Shown piece after piece: positions 24,352 to 33,319 of a stretch of 46,512 bases of DNA (positions are counted from its first letter, which is position 1; each line of letters opens with the position of its first letter). The notes below the pieces were generated by a model. It did no database searches. It saw only the letters and a list, made by a program, of their open reading frames with translations, and had not been told where the DNA came from. The translations under genes and the position numbers were made by a program. The stretch is from an uncultured bacterium (GTDB taxonomy: Bacteria; Bacillota; Clostridia; Lachnospirales; Lachnospiraceae), in contig CAMTMP010000032.1 of the NCBI GenBank assembly GCA_947073545.1, positions 1-46,512 on the forward strand, in the 5' to 3' direction.

Positions 24352-25077
24352 TTATTCGCCGCAGTAATACGCAAAATATCTGTCCCGGACCCCCTGATAT
24401 GCATTTCTCGGCGGATAAATCTTTTTCCCGGTGTCCATGCGGATCTCCTGCCTACCAACACACTCGATATGCTCCATATTCACAAGATAAGCGACTCCCA
24501 CCCGCATAAACTCGGAGTATGGTTCCAACATCTCCACAAGCCTTGCCATCGTAACACGCAGCGTACACTGGCTGCCGTCTGCAAAGTGCAGATATTGAAG
24601 CTTGCCCTGCGCTTCGCAGTAGATAATGTCATCCACCGCCACACGCTGCACCCTGCCGTCAACCCGCAGCAGAACATACCTCTTGCGCTCCTCTTCTATC
24701 TCTGTCAGAAGTTTGTCCAAAAGAAGAAACAGCTTCTGTGCGCCAAGCGGCTTAACCAGATATTGCGCCGCATCCACCTCAAACGCGTCGAGGGCATGTT
24801 CTTTGGAGGTCGTTAAAAAAACAATCCTGCATTGGTTCCCCATTCTCCGCAGCTCCCTTGCCGCCTCAATTCCCAGTTTATCCGGCATATAAATGTCCAT
24901 GAGAATCAAATCGGGAAGATACGCCGCCGCCTCAATCTTATCTAAGAGCGCATCGGCATGTTCAAAACATTCCACCCTGAAGTCTGCCTTAGGACGGCTT
25001 TCCAGATACTCTCCAAGCATTTGCTCCGTCTTATGCAGTTCTTCTCTCTCGTCGTCGCAGAGCGCAATCAAATACAT
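24352..25077 (-). CDS. LytTR-family response regulator
   Basis: 241 residues from the ATG at 25077 (AGGAGAG 6 bases upstream). The receiver domain has LIALCDDE (acidic pocket), LILMDIYMPDKLGIEAA with the phosphorylated aspartate, and VFLTTSKEHALDAFEVDAAQYLVKP. The C-terminal LytTR DNA-binding domain follows (VLLRVDGRVQRVAVDDIIYCEAQGKLQYLHFADGSQ to FMRVGVAYLVNMEHIECV). It is the partner of the GHKL sensor gene 13 bases upstream. Such AgrA-like pairs often respond to peptides, but no pheromone gene is seen here. Confidence 0.92.
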   Translation of the reverse strand: MYLIALCDDEREELHKTEQMLGEYLESRPKADFRVECFEHADALLDKIEAAAYLPDLILMDIYMPDKLGIEAARELRRMGNQCRIVFLTTSKEHALDAFEVDAAQYLVKPLGAQKLFLLLDKLLTEIEEERKRYVLLRVDGRVQRVAVDDIIYCEAQGKLQYLHFADGSQCTLRVTMARLVEMLEPYSEFMRVGVAYLVNMEHIECVGRQEIRMDTGKKIYPPRNAYQGVRDRYFAYYCGE

Positions 25078-25090
25078 GGATTCTCTCCTA

Positions 25091-26302
25091 TCACCCAACC
25101 GTCGTAAGTTGCCTGTCGGCAGGAATGCTCATAACCAGACGGAAAATAAACACGCCATTGTCATTTTTAAAATCGTACTCCCCGTCAAACTTTTTCACCG
25201 TCTTGACAATGCTCATCACACCAATCCCACCTGAGTCCTCGGGCCTAGGCAGCCGCTTTTCAAGAGCCGCCTCCGCCCTGCAAGTATTGCTGCAGTATAT
25301 GACCAGTTTATTTTTCCTCTTTCTGATCATCAGCCTGATAACGCTTTCACGCTGATCTGCTTCCTTTCTCGCCTCCATACAGCCGTACAAGGCGTTCTCC
25401 CACGCATTGGTCAGTATGGTTATCAGATCAATGTTCGGAATACCGGGATCGCTGCCAAGCGCTATATCCAGCATTACCTTAATATTCTCCCGCTTTGCCT
25501 GCGCTGTGTATGCGGAAAGAATTCTGTTGACAGCAGCATTCTCACAGATTTTTTCCGTGGCTCCGTCCTCCCCGGCGGCCGCCAAAAGATCCATATTGCG
25601 TTCTAACAGCCGGTGGCTCATTTCCAATAATTGATTTTCCTGCATATACGTTTTTTCTATGCCGATATGCAGATAAAGCCGGAACACCAGAATCTGCAGA
25701 ATACCTGTCAGGAAAAAATTCATGGCGATCTGCATCAGTCGGTAGGGCGTCTGCTCTTGACTCTTCGGATTCAGTATAAAGGCAATGCCTAAGAAGAGAC
25801 TCAGCATCATAACGGCCACACTGAACCGGTCCAGCTCGTTTTCCACGTAGTCGGAAAATCCCCGGATCGTGCTTTTCACCTTCCTGTCTATAAACCACGC
25901 GATCAGACTAAGCAGCACAATGCGTCCCAGAATATCCGCCCACACATTTTTGTTGAAAAAGAATACCGCAATCTCAATGCCGCCGATCATAAACACCGAC
26001 ATCAGATAAAAGACAAGTGCCAGCTTATACATCGAAACATATACCGAATCACGACTGATCCAGACGGCAAATACGCCGAAACATACATATGTCATAAGCG
26101 CTCCCATACGCGCAAATACCTGCTGGGAAAGAGCATACCAGATACAGGTTCCGGCAATCAAAGCCACATAGAGGCACAGGCACAAAACAACCGTCTTCTT
26201 CTTTTCAAATCTCGATTCGCTGATCAGAAAGAATAGCAGAATCGTCCCTCCGATACTGATTATCATCCGCACCAGCGCTATCGCAACAGAACCGCCCAGC
26301 AT
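25091..26302 (-). CDS. GHKL-domain sensor histidine kinase (AgrC-like)
   Basis: 403 residues, GGAGGGG 7 bases before the ATG. About six hydrophobic membrane segments fill residues 1-215. A linker carries a candidate phospho-acceptor histidine (LLEMSHRLLERN), and the C-terminal ATPase domain has the N-box (ILTNAWENALYGCMEA) and a GGIGVMSI G-box. It is typical of the HPK10 class that works with LytTR regulators, and the regulator gene follows directly. The ligand is unknown. A direct repeat upstream may be the regulator's own binding site. Confidence 0.88.
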   Translation of the reverse strand: MLGGSVAIALVRMIISIGGTILLFFLISESRFEKKKTVVLCLCLYVALIAGTCIWYALSQQVFARMGALMTYVCFGVFAVWISRDSVYVSMYKLALVFYLMSVFMIGGIEIAVFFFNKNVWADILGRIVLLSLIAWFIDRKVKSTIRGFSDYVENELDRFSVAVMMLSLFLGIAFILNPKSQEQTPYRLMQIAMNFFLTGILQILVFRLYLHIGIEKTYMQENQLLEMSHRLLERNMDLLAAAGEDGATEKICENAAVNRILSAYTAQAKRENIKVMLDIALGSDPGIPNIDLITILTNAWENALYGCMEARKEADQRESVIRLMIRKRKNKLVIYCSNTCRAEAALEKRLPRPEDSGGIGVMSIVKTVKKFDGEYDFKNDNGVFIFRLVMSIPADRQLTTVG

Positions 26303-26395
26303 CCGTTTTCCCCTCCTCCTGCGCTTGCATCTTGTCGTCCACCGCTTCTATCATACTACACGAAATGATGCCGCGCACCTTTGGTGGTACAGATT

Positions 26396-26431
26396 GCACT
26401 TTTTCCGGTATGCTTTGCCTTTTTCGGTTAC
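26396..26431 (-). promoter_or_regulatory. Direct repeat upstream of the sensor kinase gene
   Basis: On the minus strand ACCGAAAAAGGC and ACCGGAAAAAGTGC begin 19 bases apart, about 100 bases before the kinase start. LytTR regulators bind direct repeats on one helix face, so this is a candidate autoregulatory site, though it does not match the usual ACC-TT core well. Confidence 0.35.
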
Positions 26432-26443
26432 ACAATAGTCCTC

Positions 26444-27385
26444 CTAACGCATCAGATACATAAAGTATCCCCCATAACCGATCAGCATAAGCAGACCGCC
26501 CACACGCCCCAGCAGCTTTTTCCGAAAGACACAGAGCCACAAAAACACCGCAGCAGCAATGCACACGATACCGTCCAGCAGAAATGCCGACGCATATGCA
26601 ACCGGCGTAATCAGCGCCGAAGTACCCACCACAAAGAGAATGTTAAAAATATTGCTGCCCACGACGTTGCCCACCGCAATATCCGCCTTGCCTTTGATTG
26701 CCGCCGTCACGCTTGTCACAAGCTCCGGCAGGGACGTACCGAAGGCCACGATGGTCAGGCCGACCAGCCGCTCGCTCATACCGAAAATCAGCGCCAGCTC
26801 TGTGGCAGCGTCCACCGCCACGTCGGAACCCAACACGATCATCACACCGCCCAGAACGATCAGCAGAAGCATTTTCCAAACCGGCATCGGTTTTCCCTCC
26901 AGCATCTCCTCCGGGAGGACGCCGCCCTTTTTCGCAATGACAAGCAGATATCCAAGATAACAGAGCATCAAAGCCCAGAGAATCAACCCGTCCGCGAAAT
27001 GCAGCAAATGGTCCCCCCCTGCGCCCATAGCAACGAGAATCACCGACACCAAAATGACAAAGGGGATCTCATATCTGACCGTAGATTTCTGTACAGCCAC
27101 AGGGGTAATGAGCGCGGTAAGTCCCAGAATCAGCAGGATATTCATAATATTACTGCCCACAATGTTGCCAATGGTGATCTCCGCGCTGCCCTTCAAAGCG
27201 GCCGACACGCTGACCGCCGCCTCCGGCAAGGAAGTGCCCATCGCCACAATGGTCAGGCCGATCACAAGCTGGGGAATTCCGAATTTTTCCGCCAGCTGAC
27301 TGGCTCCCTCCACAAACCAGTCCGCACCTTTCACCAGCATCAGAAATCCCAACGCCAGCAAGCCAATCTGAATCAAAATATCCAT
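26444..27385 (-). CDS. K+-dependent Na+/Ca2+ exchanger-like protein (CaCA family)
   Basis: 313 residues from the ATG at 27385 (GAGGAGG upstream; an in-frame ATG at 27445 lies inside a leader hairpin). The two inverted alpha repeats of the family are plain: VIGLTIVAMGTSLPEAAVSVSAALKGSAEITIGNIVGSNIMNILLILG in the N-terminal half and VGLTIVAFGTSLPELVTSVTAAIKGKADIAVGNVVGSNIFNILFVVG in the C-terminal half, with about ten membrane segments. It resembles YrbG-type antiporters that export calcium or a related divalent ion. The substrate is inferred from the family. Confidence 0.92.
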   Translation of the reverse strand: MDILIQIGLLALGFLMLVKGADWFVEGASQLAEKFGIPQLVIGLTIVAMGTSLPEAAVSVSAALKGSAEITIGNIVGSNIMNILLILGLTALITPVAVQKSTVRYEIPFVILVSVILVAMGAGGDHLLHFADGLILWALMLCYLGYLLVIAKKGGVLPEEMLEGKPMPVWKMLLLIVLGGVMIVLGSDVAVDAATELALIFGMSERLVGLTIVAFGTSLPELVTSVTAAIKGKADIAVGNVVGSNIFNILFVVGTSALITPVAYASAFLLDGIVCIAAAVFLWLCVFRKKLLGRVGGLLMLIGYGGYFMYLMR

Positions 27386-27639
27386 ATCCTTTTCCTCCTC
27401 TCGTAAGCCCCGAAAATAGTAAAACGAGGCTTTCAACATTTTCATGCTAAAAGTCTCGTTCTTTCTATCATTTCATTTAGATCCGGTATGAAACGGAAAG
27501 CGTGTAAACATGACACATATGTCAGGGTATGTTGCTTACACAGGATAACTACTCCCTCTTAACTTGTGAGATAATGTAACATAAAGTATACCCTCCTGTC
27601 AAGGTGTCCATACGCCGCCGCGGCATTTTCCCACCATTT
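27386..27639 (-). promoter_or_regulatory. Leader of the exchanger gene with attenuator-like hairpin
   Basis: No separate gene. A TTGACA (minus strand, 27597-27602) has only a poor -10 partner. The leader contains a stem TGACA/TGTCA flanked by GTGTAA/TTACAC (about 27505-27545) and a terminator-like stem AACGAG/CTCGTT (27423-27460) followed by TTTTACTATTTT. A GGGAGTAG near the 5' end recalls the Mn2+ yybP-ykoY riboswitch, but the second conserved loop (GCAAGACC) is not found, so no riboswitch call is made. Confidence 0.35.
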
Positions 27640-29022
27640 TTACCGAATCTTAGCCAGCGACTCCCTGGACAGAATCTTTCTGATATTGAGCAGAAACAGC
27701 GTGCTGGCCGTTGCCGCCGAAATCACGTCAGAGACCGGCTCCGCATAATAAACGCCCATCACGCCGAAAAAACGCGGCAGAATGATCGCCAGCGGAATCA
27801 ATAATATAATTTTGCGAAACACCGCTATAAAGAGCGACACTTTCGCCTGCCCGAGCGCAAGAAACGTCGGCTGAATCCCATTTTGCAGGCCGAACACAAG
27901 CATTCCCGCCATAAACACCGGCATCACCCTGCCGACCAGCTCCACAAGGGCCGTCTCATTGGTAAAAAATCCGGCAAAAAATTCCGGAAACAGCATGGTC
28001 GTCGCCGCGGAAACAAACAGAAAGCCGAAGCACAGGCCGATCATCCAGCGGTAAAGCTGTTTCACCCGCTCAAAATTCCCCGCACCGTAGTTGTAGCTGA
28101 CAATGGGCGTCATGCCCTGCGTAAAGCCGCCGATGGGCGCGGAAAAAAGCTGCATCACGCTCTGCATAATAGTGAGCGCGCCCACATGGAGATCCCCGCC
28201 GTAAGCCTGCAGGCCATGGTTTAGTACAATGCTGATAAAGCTCTCCGTGGCGCGCATGATAAAGGGCGATATCCCAAGCGAAAAGATACTGACCAGAATC
28301 TCCCGCTCCATCCGGAGAAATTTTCTCCTTATTTTCAGGGAAGATTTTTTGCTAAACAGGAAACCTGTGACCCACGCAGCGCTGAGCGCCTGCGAGATAA
28401 CCGTCGCGACCGCCGCGCCCTTTACCCCCATATGAAGACCGAAGATCAGAATGGGATCGAGAATGATATTGGCCACCGCGCCGATCAGCACCGACAGCAT
28501 GGCTATACCCGGCCTGCTCTGACAGATGATAAAGGCGTTTAGCCCGAGCGCCAGTTCCACAAAAAGAGTGCCAATCAGGTAAATCGTCAGATAGTCCACC
28601 GCATAGTCTATGGTGGCGTCGCTTGCGCCAAACTGGTAGAGCAGCGGCCGCTGGAACGCATAAAATATAGCCATCAGCACCACCGTGCAGAGCACGAGGA
28701 AGCTGACGCTGTTGCCAAGAATCTTCTCCGCGTGATCTCTGTCCTGTTTTCCCAGCCAGATCGCCGCAAGAGGCGCAGCGCCGCTGTTGACAAATCCCGA
28801 AAAGGCGGAGATAAACACGGTGATACAGAAGGTGACACCCACCCCCGTCAGGGCGTTGGCTCCCACGCCTTCCATATGTCCGATATAGATTCTGTCGATA
28901 ATGCTGTATAAAATATTGATGATCTGGGCGAGAATGGCGGGCAGCGTCATGCCTGCCATCAGCTTTCCGATGGACTCCGTTGCCATACGTTCCTCGCGGG
29001 TCATTGTATTTACTTCACTCAT
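27640..29022 (-). CDS. MATE-family multidrug/Na+ antiporter
   Basis: 460 residues with twelve hydrophobic segments. The opening IGKLMAGMTLPAILAQIINILYSIIDRIYIGHM and internal GFTQGMTPIVSYNYGAGNFERVKQ are characteristic of the MepA/DinF branch. The protein exports drugs or metabolites using a Na+ or H+ gradient. GAGGAA lies 8 bases before the ATG. It stands upstream of the exchanger gene on the same strand with its own surroundings; the divergent neighbour is the lipase-like gene. Substrate unknown. Confidence 0.92.
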   Translation of the reverse strand: MSEVNTMTREERMATESIGKLMAGMTLPAILAQIINILYSIIDRIYIGHMEGVGANALTGVGVTFCITVFISAFSGFVNSGAAPLAAIWLGKQDRDHAEKILGNSVSFLVLCTVVLMAIFYAFQRPLLYQFGASDATIDYAVDYLTIYLIGTLFVELALGLNAFIICQSRPGIAMLSVLIGAVANIILDPILIFGLHMGVKGAAVATVISQALSAAWVTGFLFSKKSSLKIRRKFLRMEREILVSIFSLGISPFIMRATESFISIVLNHGLQAYGGDLHVGALTIMQSVMQLFSAPIGGFTQGMTPIVSYNYGAGNFERVKQLYRWMIGLCFGFLFVSAATTMLFPEFFAGFFTNETALVELVGRVMPVFMAGMLVFGLQNGIQPTFLALGQAKVSLFIAVFRKIILLIPLAIILPRFFGVMGVYYAEPVSDVISAATASTLFLLNIRKILSRESLAKIR

Positions 29023-29188
29023 GCGAAATATTCCTCTTTCAGCTGCTTTCAGGTCCTTTTGTCATCTTACTCGCATTGACAGGAAAAAGCAACCGTATTT
29101 CCATTTCGCCTCCGATGTGTTACCATAAAAGAAAACCGGCAAAAAATGCCGCTTGCAGAAGTGTATGCTTACCGGATGGAGAACTCCC

Positions 29189-30583
29189 ATGAAACACATA
29201 AAGAAAATCATATCTGCGCTCCTATTATTAGCTGAAATGACCGCTCTCTATATACTGATCCCCTGTATGACCGACGCCGGAGCAAGGAGCGCCTTCTTTA
29301 CTCCGTTTTGCATTCCGATTGTCATTTCAGCCTGCTTCATCGGCTTTTTTCTCTTTGTTTATATCAACCTCTTCCCCTGCCTGACCTTCCGCAGCGCTTC
29401 CGGCAGGCGAAACCGGATTCTGGAAGACGGCGCGGCGCTGTTACAGCTCTTCCTCTCTACGATCATCATCGAATCCCTGTTCATCATCCTGTATTCCCTG
29501 TCGATACGCCCGGACGGACACGGCGGATTTGGTTACGGGATTGGCCGCCTGATCAGTCTGCTCCTTCTCGCCCTGATGGAATCCGTTCTTTTCTGGAACG
29601 GCATCATCCGCGTTTACACGACCTCCGTCCAGCTTGGCATCAAATGGCGCGTCATCGGCATTGCCTGCGGCTTTATCCCCCTGGTTCACATCTGGGCATT
29701 GTGCCGGATCATCTCCATCGCATCGCGCGAAGCGGCTTTTGAAGAGGAAAAATACCTTCTGGATCAGGTGCGCGCCGAAAACCGCCTCTGTGAAACGAAA
29801 TACCCTCTTCTGCTTGTACACGGCGTATTTTTCCGGGATTTCCGCTTTTTTAATTACTGGGGACGGATTCCCTTCGCCCTGAAAAAAAACGGCGCGTCGA
29901 TCTACTACGGAAGCCAGCAGTCAGCCGCATCTGTCGCTGACTGCGGACAGGAGCTGGCGGACCGCATCCGCTCCATCGTGCAGGAAACCGGATGCGAAAA
30001 GGTAAATATCATCGCCCACTCCAAAGGCGGACTGGACAGCCGGTACGCCATAAGCGTCTGCGGCGCCGCACCCTTCACGGCTTCCCTTACGACTGTCAAC
30101 ACACCCCACAGAGGCTGCATTTTCGCCGATTACCTGCTGGATAAAATACCTGCGAAGGTACAAAAAAGCGTGGCACGCAAATACAACGCCGCCCTCAAAA
30201 AATGCGGGGACAAAAATCCCGACTTTCTGGCCGCCGTACAGGATCTCACGGCTTCCGCCTGCGAACGCCGAAATAAGGAGCTTCCCAATCACCCGGATGT
30301 CTTTTATCAGAGCGTGGGCAGCCGGATGAACTGCGCCTTTGGCGGCAGATTTCCCTTAAACATGGCCTATCCTCTGGTCCGGCATTTCGACGGCGCAAAC
30401 GACGGCCTCGTGTCCGTGGAGAGCGCCCCTTTCGGAGAAAACTTTACGCTGCTCACCACCAAAGAAGGCCGCGGCATCTCCCACGGCGATGTGATTGACC
30501 TGAACAGGGAAAACGTTCCCGGTTTTGACGTGCGCGAGTTTTATATCAAATTGGTCGGGGATTTGAAAGAAAGAGGATTTTAG
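29189..30583 (+). CDS. Membrane-anchored lipase-like alpha/beta hydrolase
   Basis: 464 residues from the ATG at 29189 (TGGAG 8 bases upstream; a TTG at 29153 is unlikely). The first 180 residues hold five membrane segments. The rest is an alpha/beta hydrolase: YPLLLVHGVFFRD (oxyanion strand), nucleophile S278 in IIAHSKGGLDSR, D405 in FDGANDGLVSV and H432 in ISHGDVID. The HSKGG elbow and layout match triacylglycerol-lipase-like proteins of Clostridia. The fusion of a multi-span membrane part to the lipase domain is notable. The prophage begins within about 130 bases after its stop, and its reading frame appears complete. Confidence 0.8.
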   Translation: MKHIKKIISALLLLAEMTALYILIPCMTDAGARSAFFTPFCIPIVISACFIGFFLFVYINLFPCLTFRSASGRRNRILEDGAALLQLFLSTIIIESLFIILYSLSIRPDGHGGFGYGIGRLISLLLLALMESVLFWNGIIRVYTTSVQLGIKWRVIGIACGFIPLVHIWALCRIISIASREAAFEEEKYLLDQVRAENRLCETKYPLLLVHGVFFRDFRFFNYWGRIPFALKKNGASIYYGSQQSAASVADCGQELADRIRSIVQETGCEKVNIIAHSKGGLDSRYAISVCGAAPFTASLTTVNTPHRGCIFADYLLDKIPAKVQKSVARKYNAALKKCGDKNPDFLAAVQDLTASACERRNKELPNHPDVFYQSVGSRMNCAFGGRFPLNMAYPLVRHFDGANDGLVSVESAPFGENFTLLTTKEGRGISHGDVIDLNRENVPGFDVREFYIKLVGDLKERGF

Positions 30584-30708
30584 GGCTGTGTCAAGCAAGG
30601 CGGCACCTGCCCGCAGTTCTTTACATAATTCCCTCCCTGTTCCGCACAAGTCGTCCTGCACATATGAGTCTCCATTCCGGAGCATTTACACATCCCGTTG
30701 CTGTCAAA

Positions 30709-30756
30709 CGCAAAAAATAAGGGCTTCCAAGACACCCTAAATGTCTCGAAAGCCCC
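30709..30756 (-). terminator. Terminator of the prophage integrase gene
   Basis: GGGCTT...AGACA (30721-30734) pairs with TGTCT...AAGCCC (30742-30755). On the minus strand it ends in TTATTTTTTGCG, just beyond the integrase stop. The phage attachment site should lie between here and 30584. Confidence 0.8.
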
Positions 30757-30759
30757 TGT

Positions 30760-32268
30760 TTATGCGCTGGACGGCGCAAAACACGAACCGCCCAGCCCGC
30801 CACTCTCGACCGCACTCTCCACGAGATCCAGCGTCACCTTGCAACGCTCGCCGGTGTAATTAAGCACCAGCACCAGTTTGTCGTCGTCGTAGAGGTACAC
30901 GGAATTGAGAAACGTGTCCACCAGAAAAGCACGATACCCTTCGTCGGTGACGTCGCCGTCCCTGAACCGCTCCAGAAAGTAGACCACCTGATCCCGCTCC
31001 AGCGTCGGCTCTGCTATAAGTTGTTGGGCGATCCCCTTCTCGATCTGGCCGCGCTCTGCCTCCAGCTCCATGAGCCGGGATTTCGTGCTCGGCGTTATGA
31101 TCCCAGCCTCAATCGCCGCGAGCATGTTCTGGATCGCCTTCTCGTTTTCTTTTTGCCGGGCCTCCAGTGCCCGGAGGGCGCTCTGATCCTTTTCCCTCTG
31201 CTGAAACTCCATGCACTTGTCCGCGACCTCGTTCACGAAGTCGTCGGAGTGTATCAGATCCACAAGCTCGTCAACTACCAGCTGCTCGATCCACTCCTTC
31301 GAGGCTCGCTCCTTCTGGCATTTATGCACCCGGCGGCCGTTACATGTGTAATAGTTATACACCCGGCCGCTCCGTCCGGTGCCTCCGTCGCCCGTCATAG
31401 GCTCGCCACAATGACCGCAGAACAGCTTCGCGGTGAGCAGAAAGCTGGTGGCTCTGTCTGCTGCCGGTGCCCGGTGGTGTTTCTCCACCATGCCCTGACA
31501 CCGATCGAACAGCTCCCGATCGACTATGGCCGGGATCCCGTCCTCCACCCGTATGTCCCGGAACTCATACACGCCGACGTACTTCTCGTTCTGGAGGATC
31601 CGGCGCAAACTGTTTTTATTGAACAGCCCGCCGCGGCTCGTCCGGTAGCCTTCATCATTCAGACGGGTGTATATATCCTTCGCCCGCTCGCCTGCTGCGT
31701 ATTCCTCGAAGATCCGGCGAACGATCGGAGCCGTGGCCGGATCTATCTCAAAACGGCCGTCCGGGCCCTTCCTGAGTCCAAGCACCGTCTGGCCCAGCGT
31801 TTTGAGCTCCAGAGCGCTGTCATAATACCCGCGCTTCACGTTCTGGCTCAGGTTTTCGCTGTAATACTCAGCGTAGCCCTCCATGACTGACTCCAGAATA
31901 ATGCCCTCCGGCCCCTCCGGGATCGACTCCTTCGCGTAGAATATACGGACGCCGTTTCTTTTCAGCTTGTACTTGTACATGGCCGAGTCGTACCGGTTAC
32001 GGGCGAAACGATCCATTTTCCAGCAGATCACGGCCTGAAAGACTCCGCGCTCACAATCCCGGAGCATACGCTGGAAGTCCGGCCGCTTGTCTGATCTGCC
32101 GGTGAGGGCCTTGTCTACATATTCACCCACGACCGTGAGGCCGTTCCTCCGGGCGAAGTCGTGGCACTCTCTGAGCTGTCCCTCTATACTTTCTTCACGC
32201 TGGCCGCTGCTGGAGTACCGGGCATAAATGACCGCCGGGATCAGCGGGGCCGCTTTTTTCTGTGCCAT
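30760..32268 (-). CDS. int: Large serine recombinase (prophage integrase)
   Basis: 502 residues. The catalytic N-terminal domain starts AVIYARYSSSGQREESIEGQ with nucleophile S19 in the Y-x-R-x-S-x3-Q motif and continues with GVFQAVICWKMDRFARNR. A recombinase domain (GLRKGPDGRFEIDPATAPIVRRIFEEYAAG) and zinc ribbon (LFCGHCGEPMTGDGG, then C's in YYTCNGRR and HKC) follow, then a coiled-coil region (about 385-440) and C-terminal tail. Enzymes of this type integrate phages at short attB/attP sites. Its stop is next to the terminator at the presumed att end, and its ATG overlaps the stop of the gene upstream (TAATG). Confidence 0.93.
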   Translation of the reverse strand: MAQKKAAPLIPAVIYARYSSSGQREESIEGQLRECHDFARRNGLTVVGEYVDKALTGRSDKRPDFQRMLRDCERGVFQAVICWKMDRFARNRYDSAMYKYKLKRNGVRIFYAKESIPEGPEGIILESVMEGYAEYYSENLSQNVKRGYYDSALELKTLGQTVLGLRKGPDGRFEIDPATAPIVRRIFEEYAAGERAKDIYTRLNDEGYRTSRGGLFNKNSLRRILQNEKYVGVYEFRDIRVEDGIPAIVDRELFDRCQGMVEKHHRAPAADRATSFLLTAKLFCGHCGEPMTGDGGTGRSGRVYNYYTCNGRRVHKCQKERASKEWIEQLVVDELVDLIHSDDFVNEVADKCMEFQQREKDQSALRALEARQKENEKAIQNMLAAIEAGIITPSTKSRLMELEAERGQIEKGIAQQLIAEPTLERDQVVYFLERFRDGDVTDEGYRAFLVDTFLNSVYLYDDDKLVLVLNYTGERCKVTLDLVESAVESGGLGGSCFAPSSA

Positions 32269-33200
32269 TATGCCCCACCCCCTGAAAACAGAACAGCGGC
32301 CGCCTTATAGATCGCTGTCCCCTTGTGCGGGTGAATATAGTCCACTGGCTCTCTACCGTTAAGGGATCGCAGCAGCGCCGGATCGGCAGCCACCTGATCC
32401 GCGAAGTCATAAAGCGAACCGACGGCCGGATCCTCCAGCATATTGCCAAGGCCGGAACCCTGCAAGCTCTGGCGCACGGCATAGCCAAACAGAGCCGCCC
32501 GATCCCGCTCGTTGGCCTGATAAATCACACTCCTAAACAAGCCTTTGGCTCCGATAAATGCGGAAAATTCAATATTAAACCCATTAGCTAAAGCGACTAG
32601 CCACGGAGCAGGACTTTCTAAATCATCATCACCGACTAATCGACTAATCATGCAAGAAGCATCATCTTTTGTTACTCCGTCTGGGATAAATGTCCCATGA
32701 CTTTTCAAACATTCAAGTTGCCGCTCCGTCGGTGTATCGTGTTCTATAACCTCAGTTTTAAAAGGGGCAAGAAGTCCTTCGTTCATAGCTTTTTTTATAG
32801 CTTGTTGCTCATTTATTCCGGTACGAATTTTTATGCGCTTTTTTCCCTGATCGTCCTTCCCTATCACTTTATAATTTGAGTAATTCAAAAAACACCCAAG
32901 AGCACCCATAGGCTGGCCTAAATCTATATGACTAAGCTCTCTGACCTGCTCGCGTTTTTCTTGTTTGTGTTTTAATGTGACAGTGCTCGTTATCTGCTGC
33001 ACTGGCTCTGCCTTTTTCGCTGGAGTCTCCGGCAGTTTTTTGAGTTTCTCATGCACCGGACTGTCTGGATCTGCGAGCTCGTCGATCCATGAAGTCCTCT
33101 TTTTTACCTCTGGAGCTGGCGGTGGTGCTGCCGCTGGCTTCTCTTTTTCGACCGGATCAGGATCCGGCTGTCTCTTGAATAGCTTGTCAAAAAGTCCCAC
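32268..33200 (-). CDS. Prophage lysogeny-region protein of unknown function
   Basis: 310 residues from a GTG at 33200, which has GGAGGT 4 bases upstream (the frame is open to 33221). A proline/lysine/glutamate-rich N-terminus (about 8-75) is probably disordered. The middle has TERQLECLKSHGTFIPDGVTKDDASCMISRLV, a small helical module of a kind seen in various phage proteins, and the last 120 residues (WLVALANGFNIEFSAFIGAKGLFRSVI to TAIYKAAAVLF) form a second unit. I do not know its function. It is coupled to the integrase gene. About 32530-33000 is AT-rich while both ends are GC-rich, so the gene is a recombination mosaic. Confidence 0.7.
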   Translation of the reverse strand: MGLFDKLFKRQPDPDPVEKEKPAAAPPPAPEVKKRTSWIDELADPDSPVHEKLKKLPETPAKKAEPVQQITSTVTLKHKQEKREQVRELSHIDLGQPMGALGCFLNYSNYKVIGKDDQGKKRIKIRTGINEQQAIKKAMNEGLLAPFKTEVIEHDTPTERQLECLKSHGTFIPDGVTKDDASCMISRLVGDDDLESPAPWLVALANGFNIEFSAFIGAKGLFRSVIYQANERDRAALFGYAVRQSLQGSGLGNMLEDPAVGSLYDFADQVAADPALLRSLNGREPVDYIHPHKGTAIYKAAAVLFSGGGA

Positions 33201-33212
33201 AATGACCTCCAC

Positions 33213-33276
33213 GCCCGCCACCGTGCGGGCTTCTTTTTTTATTTATAACCAGAGCTGCCCCTCCAACAGAAGGGGC
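33213..33276 (+). terminator. Plus-strand terminator-like hairpin ahead of a minus-strand gene
   Basis: GCCCGC-CACCGT-GCGGGC (33213-33230) followed by TTCTTTTTTT is a textbook terminator on the plus strand, yet the only gene here runs leftwards and starts 13 bases away. A second stem GCCCCT/AGGGGC lies at 33257-33276. It would stop a plus-strand (antisense) transcript, or act in the leader of the minus-strand mRNA. Confidence 0.55.
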
Positions 33277-33319
33277 AACCCCGGCACACCTACGACCTAA
33301 GCGAAAAAATCAACCCAGA

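Noticed and set aside
26381..27406. A 341-codon plus-strand open frame opposite the cation exchanger
   Set aside because: Histidine- and glutamine-rich shadow of the exchanger gene, no start signal.
27446..27602. Mn2+ yybP-ykoY riboswitch before the exchanger gene
   Set aside because: Only a GGGAGTAG-like 5' motif is seen; the paired conserved loop and closing stem are missing.
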